The notes under the pieces were generated by a model, which saw nothing but the letters and a program-made list of their open reading frames with translations, did not search any database and was not told the origin of the DNA. Source: Glebionis coronaria (Eukaryota > Streptophyta > Magnoliopsida > Asterales > Asteraceae). From it: a stretch of DNA of 64,000 nt. The position numbers and the translations under genes were made by a program. Location of the stretch: assembly GCA_025667525.1 (NCBI GenBank), contig CM046875.1, positions 204,286,271-204,350,270 of the forward strand. Direction: 5' to 3'. Of this stretch, positions 46,888 to 58,142 are shown in pieces (the stretch's first letter is position 1; each line of letters starts with the position of its first letter).

Positions 46888-48530
46888 TCAAGGTCGAGTC
46901 AGGCTCACGACTCGGTTATCAAAAATCAAGCGCTTCTTGGGAGGCAACCCAAGTATCTATCTTTTATCTATCTTTATCCTAAGTGTAGGGGAGACCCGTT
47001 GGTGTTTTCTATTTTCTCTCTTCTCATACTCAGGGATTCGAGCGTTCAACGATCCACTCTTGATGATTTTTGACAACTCGTGATTCCGTGTTCCCGTCTT
47101 CCCGGTTCTATCCTAAACTCTTTTCGATTCACTATTTTATATTTTCCAATATTAAAATAGGAATCTCGTTAGTTGTCTTTTCCTTAGCAAGATTTAAACA
47201 ACGTGAACAATGTCCTAAGTGTAGGGGAGTTTAATCCCACATGGTTAAACATCGAGGACAATGTTTATATCAAGTGTAGGGGGACTTCTATCGAAGTTAA
47301 GTGGTATTTTCCATGAATTTGACCTCATTTTAACCGGAAATTCGATTTTTCGACATTTTTCAAAAATTTTAATCTATTTTGGCCTAGTTGTAGTTTACTT
47401 TATTTTTTGTTATTTTCTCTTATTGAAATAAAATGGTTTTAGCGAGTTTAGATATCTTTGATATATTAGGCCCGTCGTGAATATTTTGTCTCAACCCGAG
47501 TTTACTTATCCAAGTTTACTCTAGCTAGTATCCTTAACCATGTAGACCTTAATTGGTTTATTAGGCTAAGTATCCACGAGTCTCATTCCTTGAGATTCTA
47601 AATTGTGGAGAACGAGAAATGATAGAGTTAGTTATAAGTTTGGTATTCTTTCATTAACTTATGTGAGTTAATTATGACCTTTTTCTCTCATCGCTTGTAA
47701 ATAAATAATTGCAATAAGTAAGGTCGTACGGTCTGAAAATTTACTTAGCTTCTAGCCCAAGATCGTTTAAAAGTTTCTCGGTATTAATTAGAGTTCATAG
47801 CCAAGGCATAACTTATTGAAACGGGACGCGAAGATTGGCGAGTCCAAAAAGGCCCTAACAAGGCATGAGGATTCCATTTTGTTGCTAAAGATCCAAGATG
47901 ATGTGAAAAGCATTATTCCAAAGTCAATATGAAGGATCAAGACACACGACGAAAAGCAATTACTCCCATAAAGATCATTGAGAAATCTATCCGAAAAGAC
48001 CCTAACAAGGTATGAGGCTAAATAGATCCAAGTCCGAAAAGGAGGCGGATCGTTGTATATCGAAATCCCAAATAAGGATTGAAGAAATAATGAAGAAGTC
48101 ATGGTCAACATTTGAAGAAAATATCTCAACTACCCCAAGTGAAGATATACACTATATACGAAGAGAAGACCATAATTTCAAGATCGTCTTCTCAAGATTT
48201 GAAGTTTGAAGTAAATGCCAAATATCAGTCCGAGAGAGGTCTCAAATCGTGAAGCGAGTTATGCCAAGATATGAACTTTATGAGGTTTCGAGAAGCAGTT
48301 TAAAAAGATTTTGTCCTTTAGCTAACTATGGATTAGATCGTCCTACTTTATTTCCAGCCTTAATAAACTATCGAAATAAGTCAACAATGCATCCTCGTGA
48401 TCATTCAAGACATCAATAAAATATAAGAGTTACCCATAGGAATAAGGGAGTCTAAGTGATTAATTGAACCGCATGAGTAAGTGTTAGTTGTGCTAACTTG
48501 TACTAACATTGATCTCGTTTTTAAGCTTGG
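46888..48530 (+). other. 3' untranslated region of element B
   Basis: It includes tcgagtcaggctcacgactcgg and gggaggcaaccca (46890-46950), repeated gtgtagggg(ag) tracts (about 46982, 47216, 47272), the hairpin AAACATCG-AGGA-CAATGTTT (47247-47266), and a long stretch similar to A's 3' UTR (47700-48230 against 38930-39440). It stops at 48530 where LTR C begins; no PPT/LTR junction of B is present. Confidence 0.65.
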
Positions 48531-51500
48531 TGATGTTGGAGTTTTTACCACTCTTTAGGAAAAGAGGGCAAAATAGGGTAAGTACGACGATTTAGGAAAA
48601 CCGTGCACAAATGACCCTAAAGTGGGGTTCATTCTCAAGGAGGCTTGGTGTGTGTGTAATGAAATGGTTAACTTTGTGATTATATTGATTATGAGAAAGA
48701 AAAATAGAAAGGGGATAAGAAGAGAATGACGGTTACGAAGACGGACTACACTAAGACGAAAGAGTCGTACACGTAAAACCGTAAAAGCGCCAAATTTAAA
48801 AATTTACTCTAACAATTCCTAAAAAATTGCAATAAATCCTAAATAAAGTATTAAGAGTTTACAAAAAATCAAAAATCACCCAAACCTTTTAATTAATTAA
48901 ATAATGATTTTTTAATGCTAATTAAAGCGCTAAAAATCAATTTAATTAACAAAAAGCCCAAAATGAGTTTTATCACTTTGTAAACCTCTAAAATACCCTA
49001 ACTTAATTTAAAACTATTTTTGAAAATTTTAAAATTAATTAAAACTATTTAAAAACAATTAAAAACTATTAAAACTTAAAATAATTCTAGAAAATAATTA
49101 AAAGACCCTAAAAATATTTGGAAAGTTGTAAAATTTCTAATTAAGTGTCTAGAACCTAGGAAAAATGTAAAAACTTAGAAAATCAGACTTTTAATTTTTA
49201 ATGATAAAATAATATTAAAATATTATTAAAAATGAAAAAATCCTAAAAAATTCTAAAAAGTTGCAAATGAGCTAATTTTAACCTAAATAACCCAGAAATA
49301 AACTTTAAATTACCTAAATACCCTTAATGGGCCTAGAAAATGTGCTAAACCTAAAACAGACTCCTTAATGGGCCAAATTGAGCCCAAAATGAAAAAGTGG
49401 CCCAAATAAGCCCAAAAAGCACTACTTGACTCAAAATTTGATTCTGAACAACTTTTTCCAAAGGCCCAAAAGCTGAAAAAGTGAAATAAGCAAGCTTATA
49501 CCAAATAGCTTATTCTTAATGGGCTTTTTGGCCCATTAAGCTATAAGCTAATGCCATAAGCTCAAATTAGACACACAAGCTTCTTTTGAGCTAACTAAGA
49601 CTTTTGTAAAAAGAATTTTGAAATAAGCCAAAGGAATAAGCCTGAAAATGCAAAAAACAATCTACAGAAAACGACAAAATAGTCGTTTTTGAGTTCTAGG
49701 CTATCCCAAGAGCTGATTCAAATTGCAAAAGCTTTTAAATGACTTAAATAAGCTAATCAACAAAAAGGGTTTTCAAATAAACTGACTCAATAAGCTGGAA
49801 AAAGCAAATAAGCACTTATGAAAAAGTCAAATAAGTTGGTTTTCTAGCAAAAAGTCAAATTCAAAGTCCTATAAGCTTTAGTTCAATTAAATGGGTCAAA
49901 TAATGAAGATCTGTCACAAAAAAAAGTTGTTACAGGTCTGGATAAGCTATTATAGCTTATTGATAAGTTGAGTGAAAAATTGCACTAGCAAGGACTAGTT
50001 TTGGGTGTTGAGCAGTGGGAACTTTTCCCACTGCTTGACTTGTAGACTTTTTCGTCTTTAGTGACTTTTTTGGAGATTCAGGTTTCAACAAGGCACCCAA
50101 ATGATCATTGGATCATAAGGAGTCAATACAAACAAAGAAATCAACAATCCAACAAGACAATTTGTACAGTTTAATCAATTAAGCACTAGATCTAGCCCAG
50201 ACTTGAACACATAAGCAGTTGAGCACTTATAAGCTGTTTTAGCAATATTCAGCCAACCAAATTGGACCAAAAGCATACACAAAACAAGCAGATGAAGGTT
50301 ACTGATGAACACTAAAACATGCAGTTTTATACTTTGCTGATGCAATTGACCAACAAGCCAAATTCAACCACTCAAATCTATCACTTATGTTATATTAATG
50401 ATGTTTTAACAACTTTTAACCCTAAGCATAAATAAACTCTAGGTTTTCCCAAAATCTTAGGTCAAAATCAGTTAAAATCACTTAGATATAGCACAATGTA
50501 TGATTCAAGGTTTCAAACTCAAAAACTTGCAGCAAACAACTCTCAACCAAGCATATATCAGATACCAAGCACAAATACAAACTTCTAACAACTCAATACC
50601 AAGTTATGAATTAAAGCAGGTAATCCCAAACACCCTTTTATCTTTTTAATCCAAAAATTAAACAAGTATAAGTATGATTCAGTTTACCAAATGACTAATC
50701 TAGCATACTAACAACATTAACATGCAAGATTAAGCAGATTCAAGCCAAGGAAAAACAAGAACACAAGTAGAGCACCAATTCACCAAAAATCCAAAAGTTA
50801 TCAGATTTTCAAGGTTTTAAGACAAACCTCATGGATGTACATCCACACCCACGAATTTTAGAGCTTATGTGCTAGCAAGAACAAGCACAAGCTTCCAATA
50901 ACAACCCTGCTAAGATTCAACAGAGTTAAGAACAAAATAGTAAAATCAGAAAAGTGAAAATCCTTGATTAATGCAACCTTGTTACCCCACACTTCATTAT
51001 CCCCAAGTTATAAGCCTCATCACACCTTGATAACACAATATCAGGATGCTATGATCAGCCCTATAGCCCAAGAATTCCAAGGTTTGAACAAGAACTTAGC
51101 AAAATATCAAGCTTGGAGGAAAAATGCAAACTTTTGCACACTCCTTAAAAACAGGTTTTGAGATTCAAAATTATCCAACTAAGAACAATAATAAGCAGAT
51201 ATAAATGATGGCACTTGAGCTTTCTTCAACATTTCAAACACATTTCATTAAGACTGAAAATGGATTTACAGAACAGTGAACAACTGAAAATTCAAGAGCA
51301 AGCTAAAATGTAAAAATCTAAGGCCTTTATATAGGCATACAATGGACTAGTGAATGCATAAAAACGTAACCCTAAACTTGATGAAGTCCCCAAATTGCTC
51401 TTTGCAGATTTTGAACTTTGAAGAACATGTGACTTGGAATTGGCGTTCTGTGGAGGTGGCATGTGTGAAAAGTTGATCAAAGGGTCCAAATTTTGCTTAG

Positions 51501-51557
51501 GATGAAAGCTGGATTGTGAGCTGTAGATTCCCTGCCATTGTTTTGTCTTCATGCTCA
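48531..51557 (-). repeat. Lone Athila-type LTR (C), reverse orientation
   Basis: The minus strand matches A's LTR along most of its length: the end (ggtaaaaactccaacatca against ggtaaaactctacaatca), the cctaaatc and ccctcttttcctaaag blocks, many gcttatt words, and a TATATAAAG box (51325-51333 on the plus strand). The left edge is TGATGTTGG at 48531. The right edge is uncertain; TGAGCATGAAG on the minus strand at 51557 is one candidate. There is no second copy, no interior, and no matching 5-bp direct repeat at its two ends. Confidence 0.65.
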
Positions 51558-51567
51558 AAGGTGTAGC

Positions 51568-51578
51568 AGGGCACCTAA
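51568..51578 (-). other. Decayed primer-binding site next to LTR E
   Basis: The minus strand reads AGGTGCCCTGC, which aligns with TGGCGCCGCTGC of B. The preceding bases ATACATGGTCAAAATCTTTGTAT also align with those before B's PBS. Confidence 0.45.
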
Positions 51579-52784
51579 TACAAAGATTTTGACCATGTAT
51601 AAAATATTATCGTCCGATCTCTTCGAATTGATTATTGGTTAAAAGTGCGACTCAATTATCTTTTGGTGAACAAGAGGATGGTTTGGTTTGATTATCTAAT
51701 TCTAAACTTAAAGCAAATGATTGTCGTTGAGTACAGTAGAAGCTTTTACGAAATTAAACTAAAAGTTATTTAGAAAAACACTTAAAATATAAAACTTTGT
51801 AAACTTTTAAACTTAACAAACTTAATTAATCTAAATATACCAAGTCCTTTCTATCGGAATGCACCAAAAGTGGAACCATCGGAATGTTATTAAAACAAGT
51901 CATCGGAATAATATAAGTGAAAAGCCATCGGAATGTTCATCTGAATACCCATCGGAATAATCAAGGTCAAATCTGTTGCAATGTTGTTCAATCGCAAAGT
52001 CCAGATCGGAATACAAGGTATCAGAATGTGATTCTATCGGAATGTAGTTAACAAAATTTGAGCAGCGTCTCGACTTAAGGCAACCTTAAATCCCGTCGGA
52101 ATATGCGATCGCAATGAGCGATCGCAATCCCAGATCGAAATAAGGGGGATGGCACAAGTGATCGCAAAGTAGAACCCTTAAGGGTTATTGCGATCGAAAC
52201 AAGCTTCTCGTCGGAATGTTTAAACCCCCAATATTGCGATGCACACAAACTTAATCCGAAATTGGTGGTAAGCTGAAAACTCAATAAGCACATACAATAA
52301 GCTGCCTTAACCGAACCTTAAACAACTATATAAGCTTAAATTTGATAACTTTCTAAACATAAAATCATAAACTTTATAAAAGAAACTTTTGAAAAGATTA
52401 AACCTTTTGAGAATCCGAAAAGCAATAAGCTAAAACATGAAATAAGCCAATAAGCACAAAGAGCTTATATCCTAATCCGTATGAAGCTTATGTAGTGGTA
52501 AAAAGATTAACCTTTTAATCACTTAAACATCAAACAAAATCAATCCGTATGGAATATGATTTTCGGATCAAAACCAAAAGTAAATCAAGAATTGTGGAAA
52601 GAGATTAAAGAACACAAACTTAAACTTAAACTTTTGATTAAAGAAACTCAAATACAAAGATTAATGAAAGCTTAAACTTGAAAGATTAAAGAAAGAAAAG
52701 ATGAAAAACTTAGTGAGAGAAAGTTTGGAACATTCTCTCTCTAAAAACTAGAAAGAAAAATGAAAAACTTAAAAACTAGCCAAC
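51579..52784 (-). repeat. LTR E, B family, 3' portion (interrupted by D)
   Basis: The minus strand resembles the end of B's LTR (TTCGAATTGATTATT near 51620, GTCGCACTTTT) and carries dispersed CATTCCGAT words (ATCGGAATG on the plus strand, about 51855-52230), the same word that is tandemly expanded in B. The other part of this LTR continues at 63918 beyond element D. Confidence 0.65.
52780..52784 (+). repeat. Target-site duplication of element D, left copy
   Basis: CCAAC before D; CTAAC follows D at 63918-63922. One transition separates the copies. Confidence 0.7.
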
Positions 52785-53518
52785 TGATGTGATCGTGATA
52801 GTATAGTGATAATTAGATACGTTATAGGGTAAATTAGAAAATTACCTTTAGGAAAAAGTAATAGTCTAAAATTACCAAAGACGGATTCAATTAAACACGT
52901 GGGTGAACCAAGTTCGTTGTACACGAAGATCGAGTGAATTTGAGACGTTTTGTATCGATTTGGACAATTGATTCGAATTGGTTTTCGGTTTTTAAACTAA
53001 AAGTAAATTCTACAAATTTAAATCTATATTTTATCCTAAAGTGCATGAATCATAAACCCAAATTATTTAAAGATAAATATTTAAAATTTAAAGCTATTTT
53101 TAAATTAATTAAACTACTTAAAAATCTATTAAAATTTATTCTATTTAATTTTAAATAACTCTTACACTATTTTAAAAAAATCTATTAAAATAAATTTAAA
53201 AACTATCTTAAATAAATTTTTTTTGATTAAATCTATTTTCAAATTAACTTTTACTAAATCTATTTTTAAACTAATTTTATTCAAAAACTTAATTAATTAA
53301 ATTCTAATTTATAAAAAAAATTATTATAACTAATTAAATTTCTAGAATCATTAAAACATTTTTTAATGTATTTTTATTTATTAAACATTATAAAGTCAAT
53401 TCTAATAAATGAGTTAAAAAATTATTTAATTAAAACTTGAATTAATTATTATTTAAAAGCTGACAGTCAATGTTAAAAGACTATATTAAATATTCAAGTA
53501 GTATTTAAACACAAAAAA

Positions 53519-53590
53519 GGTTGTAGATGAGATGGTTAACACCTTGGAAAGTTACCCGTGAGGTCACGGGTTCTAGTCCCACAGAGGACA
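53519..53590 (+). repeat. tRNA-derived (SINE-head-like) unit in D 3' LTR
   Basis: The A-box-like TAGATGAGATGG (53524-53535) differs from TRGYNNARNNGG at one position. The B-box GGTTCTAGTCC (53569-53579) differs from GGTTCGANTCC at one position. The 33-nt spacing is that of a tRNA gene. The T-arm stem pairs only partly, and the acceptor ends do not pair, so it is not a working tRNA. It lies antisense to D. Confidence 0.6.
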
Positions 53591-55281
53591 TATTTTTTGG
53601 ATATAATTATTTGGAGAACAGTAAATAATGTATATAAACATTACACTACCAAAAGTAAAAATCAATTTCATACAGCAATTAAATCAATACAATCAGGTAA
53701 AAAAAACAATTTCATACAGTAACAATCAACCCACAGCTAAATCGAATCAGTAAAGGCAGACATCTATATCTGATATCTATATCAGAAATTAAAGCAAGAT
53801 AAAATCTAAGTAAGGAAACAAGAAACAAAATATAGCAATAGATATTCAGAGACTAAAAATCCAATCAGCTTAAATAGCAAAATAAATACACAGATAGGCA
53901 ACGAAAAAGAAAACACTTAATTACAGAAAGTAAAACCAAATCAACTAATATAATGAATCACACACAGGTCAAGAACAATTAACATCAGATAAAATTCACT
54001 AGTGGCAATAACTAACACTCAGATCCATGGTGAAGCATATTCAGCGGGATAAAAAACAACGAATCAATTAAGCATAAGATTAACTAAAATCAGTGATGTT
54101 AAACCGAAGCAAACACGTGATCTATTACTACTACAGCCGGTTACAGAATCTTATATCACTTTTCTGAAAAGCACTAACCATGACAGATCAGTATGCATCG
54201 TTTATATACCACTTCAATAAACAGTTAAACAACACTTAATTAAGAGAACACTTCACTTATTCAAGAAATAGAACTCGAGACACAAAAGGACTAAAGCTAC
54301 ATCAAATAAGATTGTAACGAACATTGAAACCGCAAACCAAATAAGATAAAAAAAACTCGCTATGAAACCTAAACTTTTTAATCAGCAAGATATTCTACTT
54401 AAACACTACTCAAATTAATCACGATATATAATCAAGTCAATAACTTAAATCATGACTCTAAAATAACGGAACATCTAGATCAAACAAATCAGTCCATAAT
54501 TAACAGTTAAAACAGAAGATCGATACAGTTATAGTTTGCTCCCAAAAATCTAAAATCAAACATTAAAACACTCTACTCAGCTACAAATCAATAACATGAT
54601 TAATCCAAAGAGCTGAATGACATTAATAAACCAGAGAACACAATATTTACAAAGAACAGTTCACTTAAACAAATCATGGCAGATAAATAAAGTAAAAGCA
54701 TATCCTTAAAATCCAAACCAATTATGCAGATTAAACTAAGATTTTAGAGAAACTAAACTGGTGCTTAACCGTCTATTGAAGATAACCGTTGGGCAGAAGT
54801 CGCGCGCTGAGCGGACTTATCCAAATCGATACCGAGCTATAGACCATCATAAAAACATCACGATCCAGCACCAAACTCAAACCATAAACGACACCACGAT
54901 TCAGCAGTATGATTCAAACCAACACCCACTTGGAACAACAACCATTCAAATCGAGCCCTTGATTTAACGAAACAACTTTATATATTTTCTTAATTTATCA
55001 CTATGACAAATTGGATCCCAAACTTCTCTTAAAATTAACCTGATAAGCTATGATGAAGCTTATAAGCTCAACTTAACATTATAATGGAAAAATTAGAACT
55101 TAGGATAATAAATTTAAAATAATTCCAAAACAGTAAGCAAGATAACTATAGATGAAAAATTAACTTTTATTCAATTAACTAGAAATTAATACAAAGTTTA
55201 AAGAAAAACAAATCCTAACTCTATTTAAACATTATAATAATACAAAAAAGTAAGGGATAATCATACTAAGTAAAATGGGGG

Positions 55282-55289
55282 TTTTTATA
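55282..55289 (-). promoter_or_regulatory. TATA box in D 3' LTR
   Basis: CCTATAAAAACCCCC on the minus strand, about 0.86 kb into the LTR. The same box lies at 63052-63059 in the 5' LTR. Confidence 0.6.
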
Positions 55290-56146
55290 GGCTCGGTGAG
55301 GTGAGGGGAAGAGGTTGTTGGTGATGAGTGAATCCTCTCTTGACCCTTCGATCATCTTTTCTTCTTCTCTCTCTTTTCTGTTAAGATCGGATGGCTGATA
55401 ATCATCTATCCTCACACGGATTGCCAACCTGGCACTAAGTGTGCTAGTTTGGATCTGATGTGGCATGATATGATTGGTTAAATGATTGGTTGAAAGTAAA
55501 TCAACCAATCACAGTTGAAGAGTGACGTGTTGAGAGTCCACGTGGGAGCCTTGTGCAAGCATCTTCTTCCCGATATACTTGGCAGTTTATTAAAGCGCGT
55601 GTAACCTAATTTCTGCTTGAATGAATACCCCTAAAATCTAGGGTTTGTGAGTGCTGCTACGTTCTTCCCCTATTTTTTCTTCTCTCGTCTGTTTTTTCTT
55701 TCTTTGTTTTGTTTACTTTGACCGAAATTGTTTGACCAAGAAGTATAAATACTTCTTCCATCCGTTTTATTTCTTTGCCCTTTTGGGCCTTTACTTGGAC
55801 TGTAAAAAGCTCCCTTCTTTCCTCTTATTACACACTCTTGGGCTTATGTTGGGTTTTTTTACCAAAAATAATTATTATCTTTCCAATTTTGGGCTTTTAG
55901 GCCCAATAAGCTTGTGAGGGACCCACTAGGCCCAATTAAAGTTGAATCCGTGAATAAAAACGATCTTAACTTTTGGCTTCCTCGATTTTTCTTCAAAATC
56001 GTGTCGGTTTTTGTCGGTTTTCGTGAACTTGGTACCTACACACACGAAACAAGCAAAACATGCTTATACAAGGTCTTTTTAATAAATTTCATGCATTTTA
56101 AGCTTGTTTTAAGATACAAATGATATGAGTATTTAGGCTCATATCA

Positions 56147-56160
56147 AATTCCCCCTTGCT
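56147..56160 (-). other. Polypurine tract of element D
   Basis: The minus strand reads AGCAAGGGGGAATT immediately before the LTR start TGATATGAGCC. Confidence 0.85.
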
Positions 56161-56461
56161 AAGCAATTGTCGTGTCCTCACGCAATGATAAAATAAAACA
56201 CTAACTACACTTTTATTTGACATTTGACATTTTATTTTACAAAGACATAATGTAATGCTTTCATTATTTGAAAAATAACTTTTAGGATCATAAAACTCAA
56301 ATAGATTCATCGTCCTCGACTTTTCACTTTTCCATGCCAAGTGCAAAAACAAGATCATTGTCAATCATAAGCTCCAAAATTAAACCAACTCATACAAGTA
56401 ATTTGTGTTAAACTCAATCTCCTATTATTCCTAGTTTTATCTCTAGATTTTATTTGTCATT

Positions 56462-56933
56462 CACCCAAAGGCTCATTTGACTTATTTGATATTTATTAGT
56501 CCAAAAATGAAGGCAAAAACGGTGTAAACTTAACACTCAAAACCTAACCTCGACTTCAAAAACCGTTGTCACTAAAGAAAGCCCACATCAAGGATAACTT
56601 AACACGATTTGAGGGATAAATCCCCGGACCCGAAATTTGGCTAATATGGCTACTTAAAAGCAAAAATAAAAACCTCCAAAGTCAATTATGACCTTATTAA
56701 TGGAGTTAGCAACAACTACATCATATCACCTTGCGGCTCTTTAAGATGCAATTGTGGTCCTTATTTAAAATCCACACCCGAAGGCTCTTTGGACAAAAAT
56801 AAGGGAATTGACATCACCATCCCACCTTATGGCTCATGATGATGAAGCAATTTTTATTCAACACATCCCCTTGCCATACACCCTAAGGCTCTAATGACAA
56901 GGTTAGTGCTACATGACTCCCACCCGAAGGCTC
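56462..56933 (-). repeat. Six dispersed CACCYNWAGGCTC words
   Basis: On the plus strand they are at 56462, 56727, 56775, 56823, 56879 and 56921; the element sense is GAGCCTTCGGGTG and similar. Five of them fall within 210 bp. Confidence 0.65.
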
Positions 56934-57722
56934 CTAGAGAACATGTTTTTATTTATTCTTCTTTTATTAATATGATATTTATAGTAAGCCAAATTTCCAC
57001 AATCCCATGATCAAAAGTCCATGACGCTGAAACCCTTAATGTGTTCTCACTTTAATTACAAGGGAAGAAAAAGAAGGAGTTACGAGTTAAGATATCAAGC
57101 CTAAACCGCTAAAAACTTCATTTATTAAGCAATTATTATTCATGTGTGGAAAGTAAATACGAGGAGATTAAATCAAACACAAAAATACTTTCACAAAGAA
57201 GAATTAACCTTGGAAACTTATGATTGAACTCTATCATCTCTTGTTCTCCATATTGTAAAATTTCAAAAATGTGAAATCAATGGATACTTAGCATATTAAA
57301 TCAAAGTTTTGGGTTTTCAAGTCATCTGTAGGATCTTGCATCTTTTTATACTTTTCCAAGTTTTAGAATTTGCGTTTAAAAGTTCCCTTGATAAACGACT
57401 TTCTAGGATCAATTATAGGAACTTGCGAAAAGTTCTTGTTCTTAACCCATATGAGTTAAGACTTTCGCGTTTTAAAGCTCCCTATATAAAAGCCTAGCAA
57501 AACTTAATTTAAACACGTTAAGGAAAAGCTAAGGTAAAAACCGAGTCGAGTAAAAAACTATTTTTATTTTCACCAACGGAAAGCCTAAGTTTGTGTCAAA
57601 AGCACTTATTTTCTTTATTAAAACTTCAGAATAACACTAAAAATTCAAAATTTTATTGAAAAATTAGAAAAACAATTACGTTTGGACACGACAAAAGCAA
57701 TAGCAAGCGATTATATCGATTG

Positions 57723-57788
57723 ACTCCCCCATGCTAAAACCAAGCATTGTGCTCAATGTTTCTTAGCTCAAGAGTAACACCCCCTTGC
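57723..57788 (-). promoter_or_regulatory. G-run / hairpin / G-run block in D 3' UTR
   Basis: On the minus strand: TAGCAAGGGGGTG, then AACATTG-AGCA-CAATGCTT (about 57745-57763), then TAGCATGGGGGAG. The order and spacing match those in A. Confidence 0.65.
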
Positions 57789-58142
57789 TAAAACACGAAG
57801 AGTCTAATGCAAAATCCTAGCATGGAAAGAGCACGCAAATCTATAAGCCGTTTATTAATTATGCCTCAAGATAAAACGTTAGTCGATAAAAATCAAGAGA
57901 TATAGAGTGTGCCCCTTTTTGGAAATCAAAGATTGGAAGATCAAGTAGACCGGCAAAAACCGAACACGAGAGTCTTCAATGATAAGAGTCATACCTAAGA
58001 TTCACAACACAACAAAACACGAGCTTGAAAGATCAAGCCTTATTAGTGTTAGAAAATAGATAGAAGATAGAATGTATGGGACTCCCCCACAAGGCACCTC
58101 GTTTTTGTTAACCGAGTCATGAGCTCGACTCGATCCCCACAT

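Larger units (their letters stand above)
25684..48530 (+). mobile_element. Athila-like gag-protease element B (non-autonomous), split by element A
   Basis: The pieces are 25684-27670 (5' LTR, PBS, leader) and 43745-48530 (gag, protease, C-terminal ORF, 3' UTR). Element A sits between them, flanked by TGCAT duplications. No RT, RNase H or integrase lies between protease and 3' UTR. The 3' UTR ends abruptly at 48530, about 250 bp before the position where A's 3' LTR begins, and B's own 3' LTR is not present in direct orientation. The left edge TGATAGG at 25684 is inferred from the TGAT start shared with A and D. Confidence 0.75.
52785..56146 (-). repeat. 3' LTR of element D
   Basis: On the minus strand it starts TGATATGAGCC at 56146 and ends CACGATCACATCA at 52785. 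It contains a tRNA-like unit (53519-53590) and a TATAAAAA box (minus; 55282-55289). A partial hand comparison with the other LTR gives about 97-98% identity. Confidence 0.93.
56161..58142 (-). other. 3' untranslated region of element D
   Basis: About 2 kb, non-coding. It holds six CACCYNWAGGCTC words (56462-56933, plus strand), a segment shared with A's 3' UTR (57395-57470), the G-run/hairpin/G-run block (57723-57788) and, just after ORF2, the block shared with A around gagctcatgactcgg...gaggtgccttgtgggggag (58080-58140). Confidence 0.7.

Noticed and set aside
48531..51557. C as the 3' LTR of element B
   Set aside because: It is in the opposite orientation to B, belongs to the A-type LTR family rather than B's own LTR family, and no PPT precedes it.
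53519..53590. Functional tRNA gene
   Set aside because: A- and B-boxes are present, but the acceptor stem and part of the T-stem do not pair and there is no clear anticodon arm, so I call it tRNA-derived only.
54761..54967. 68-codon ORF repeated at 62531-62737
   Set aside because: Antisense, LTR-internal and present twice only because of LTR duplication; no recognisable domain.
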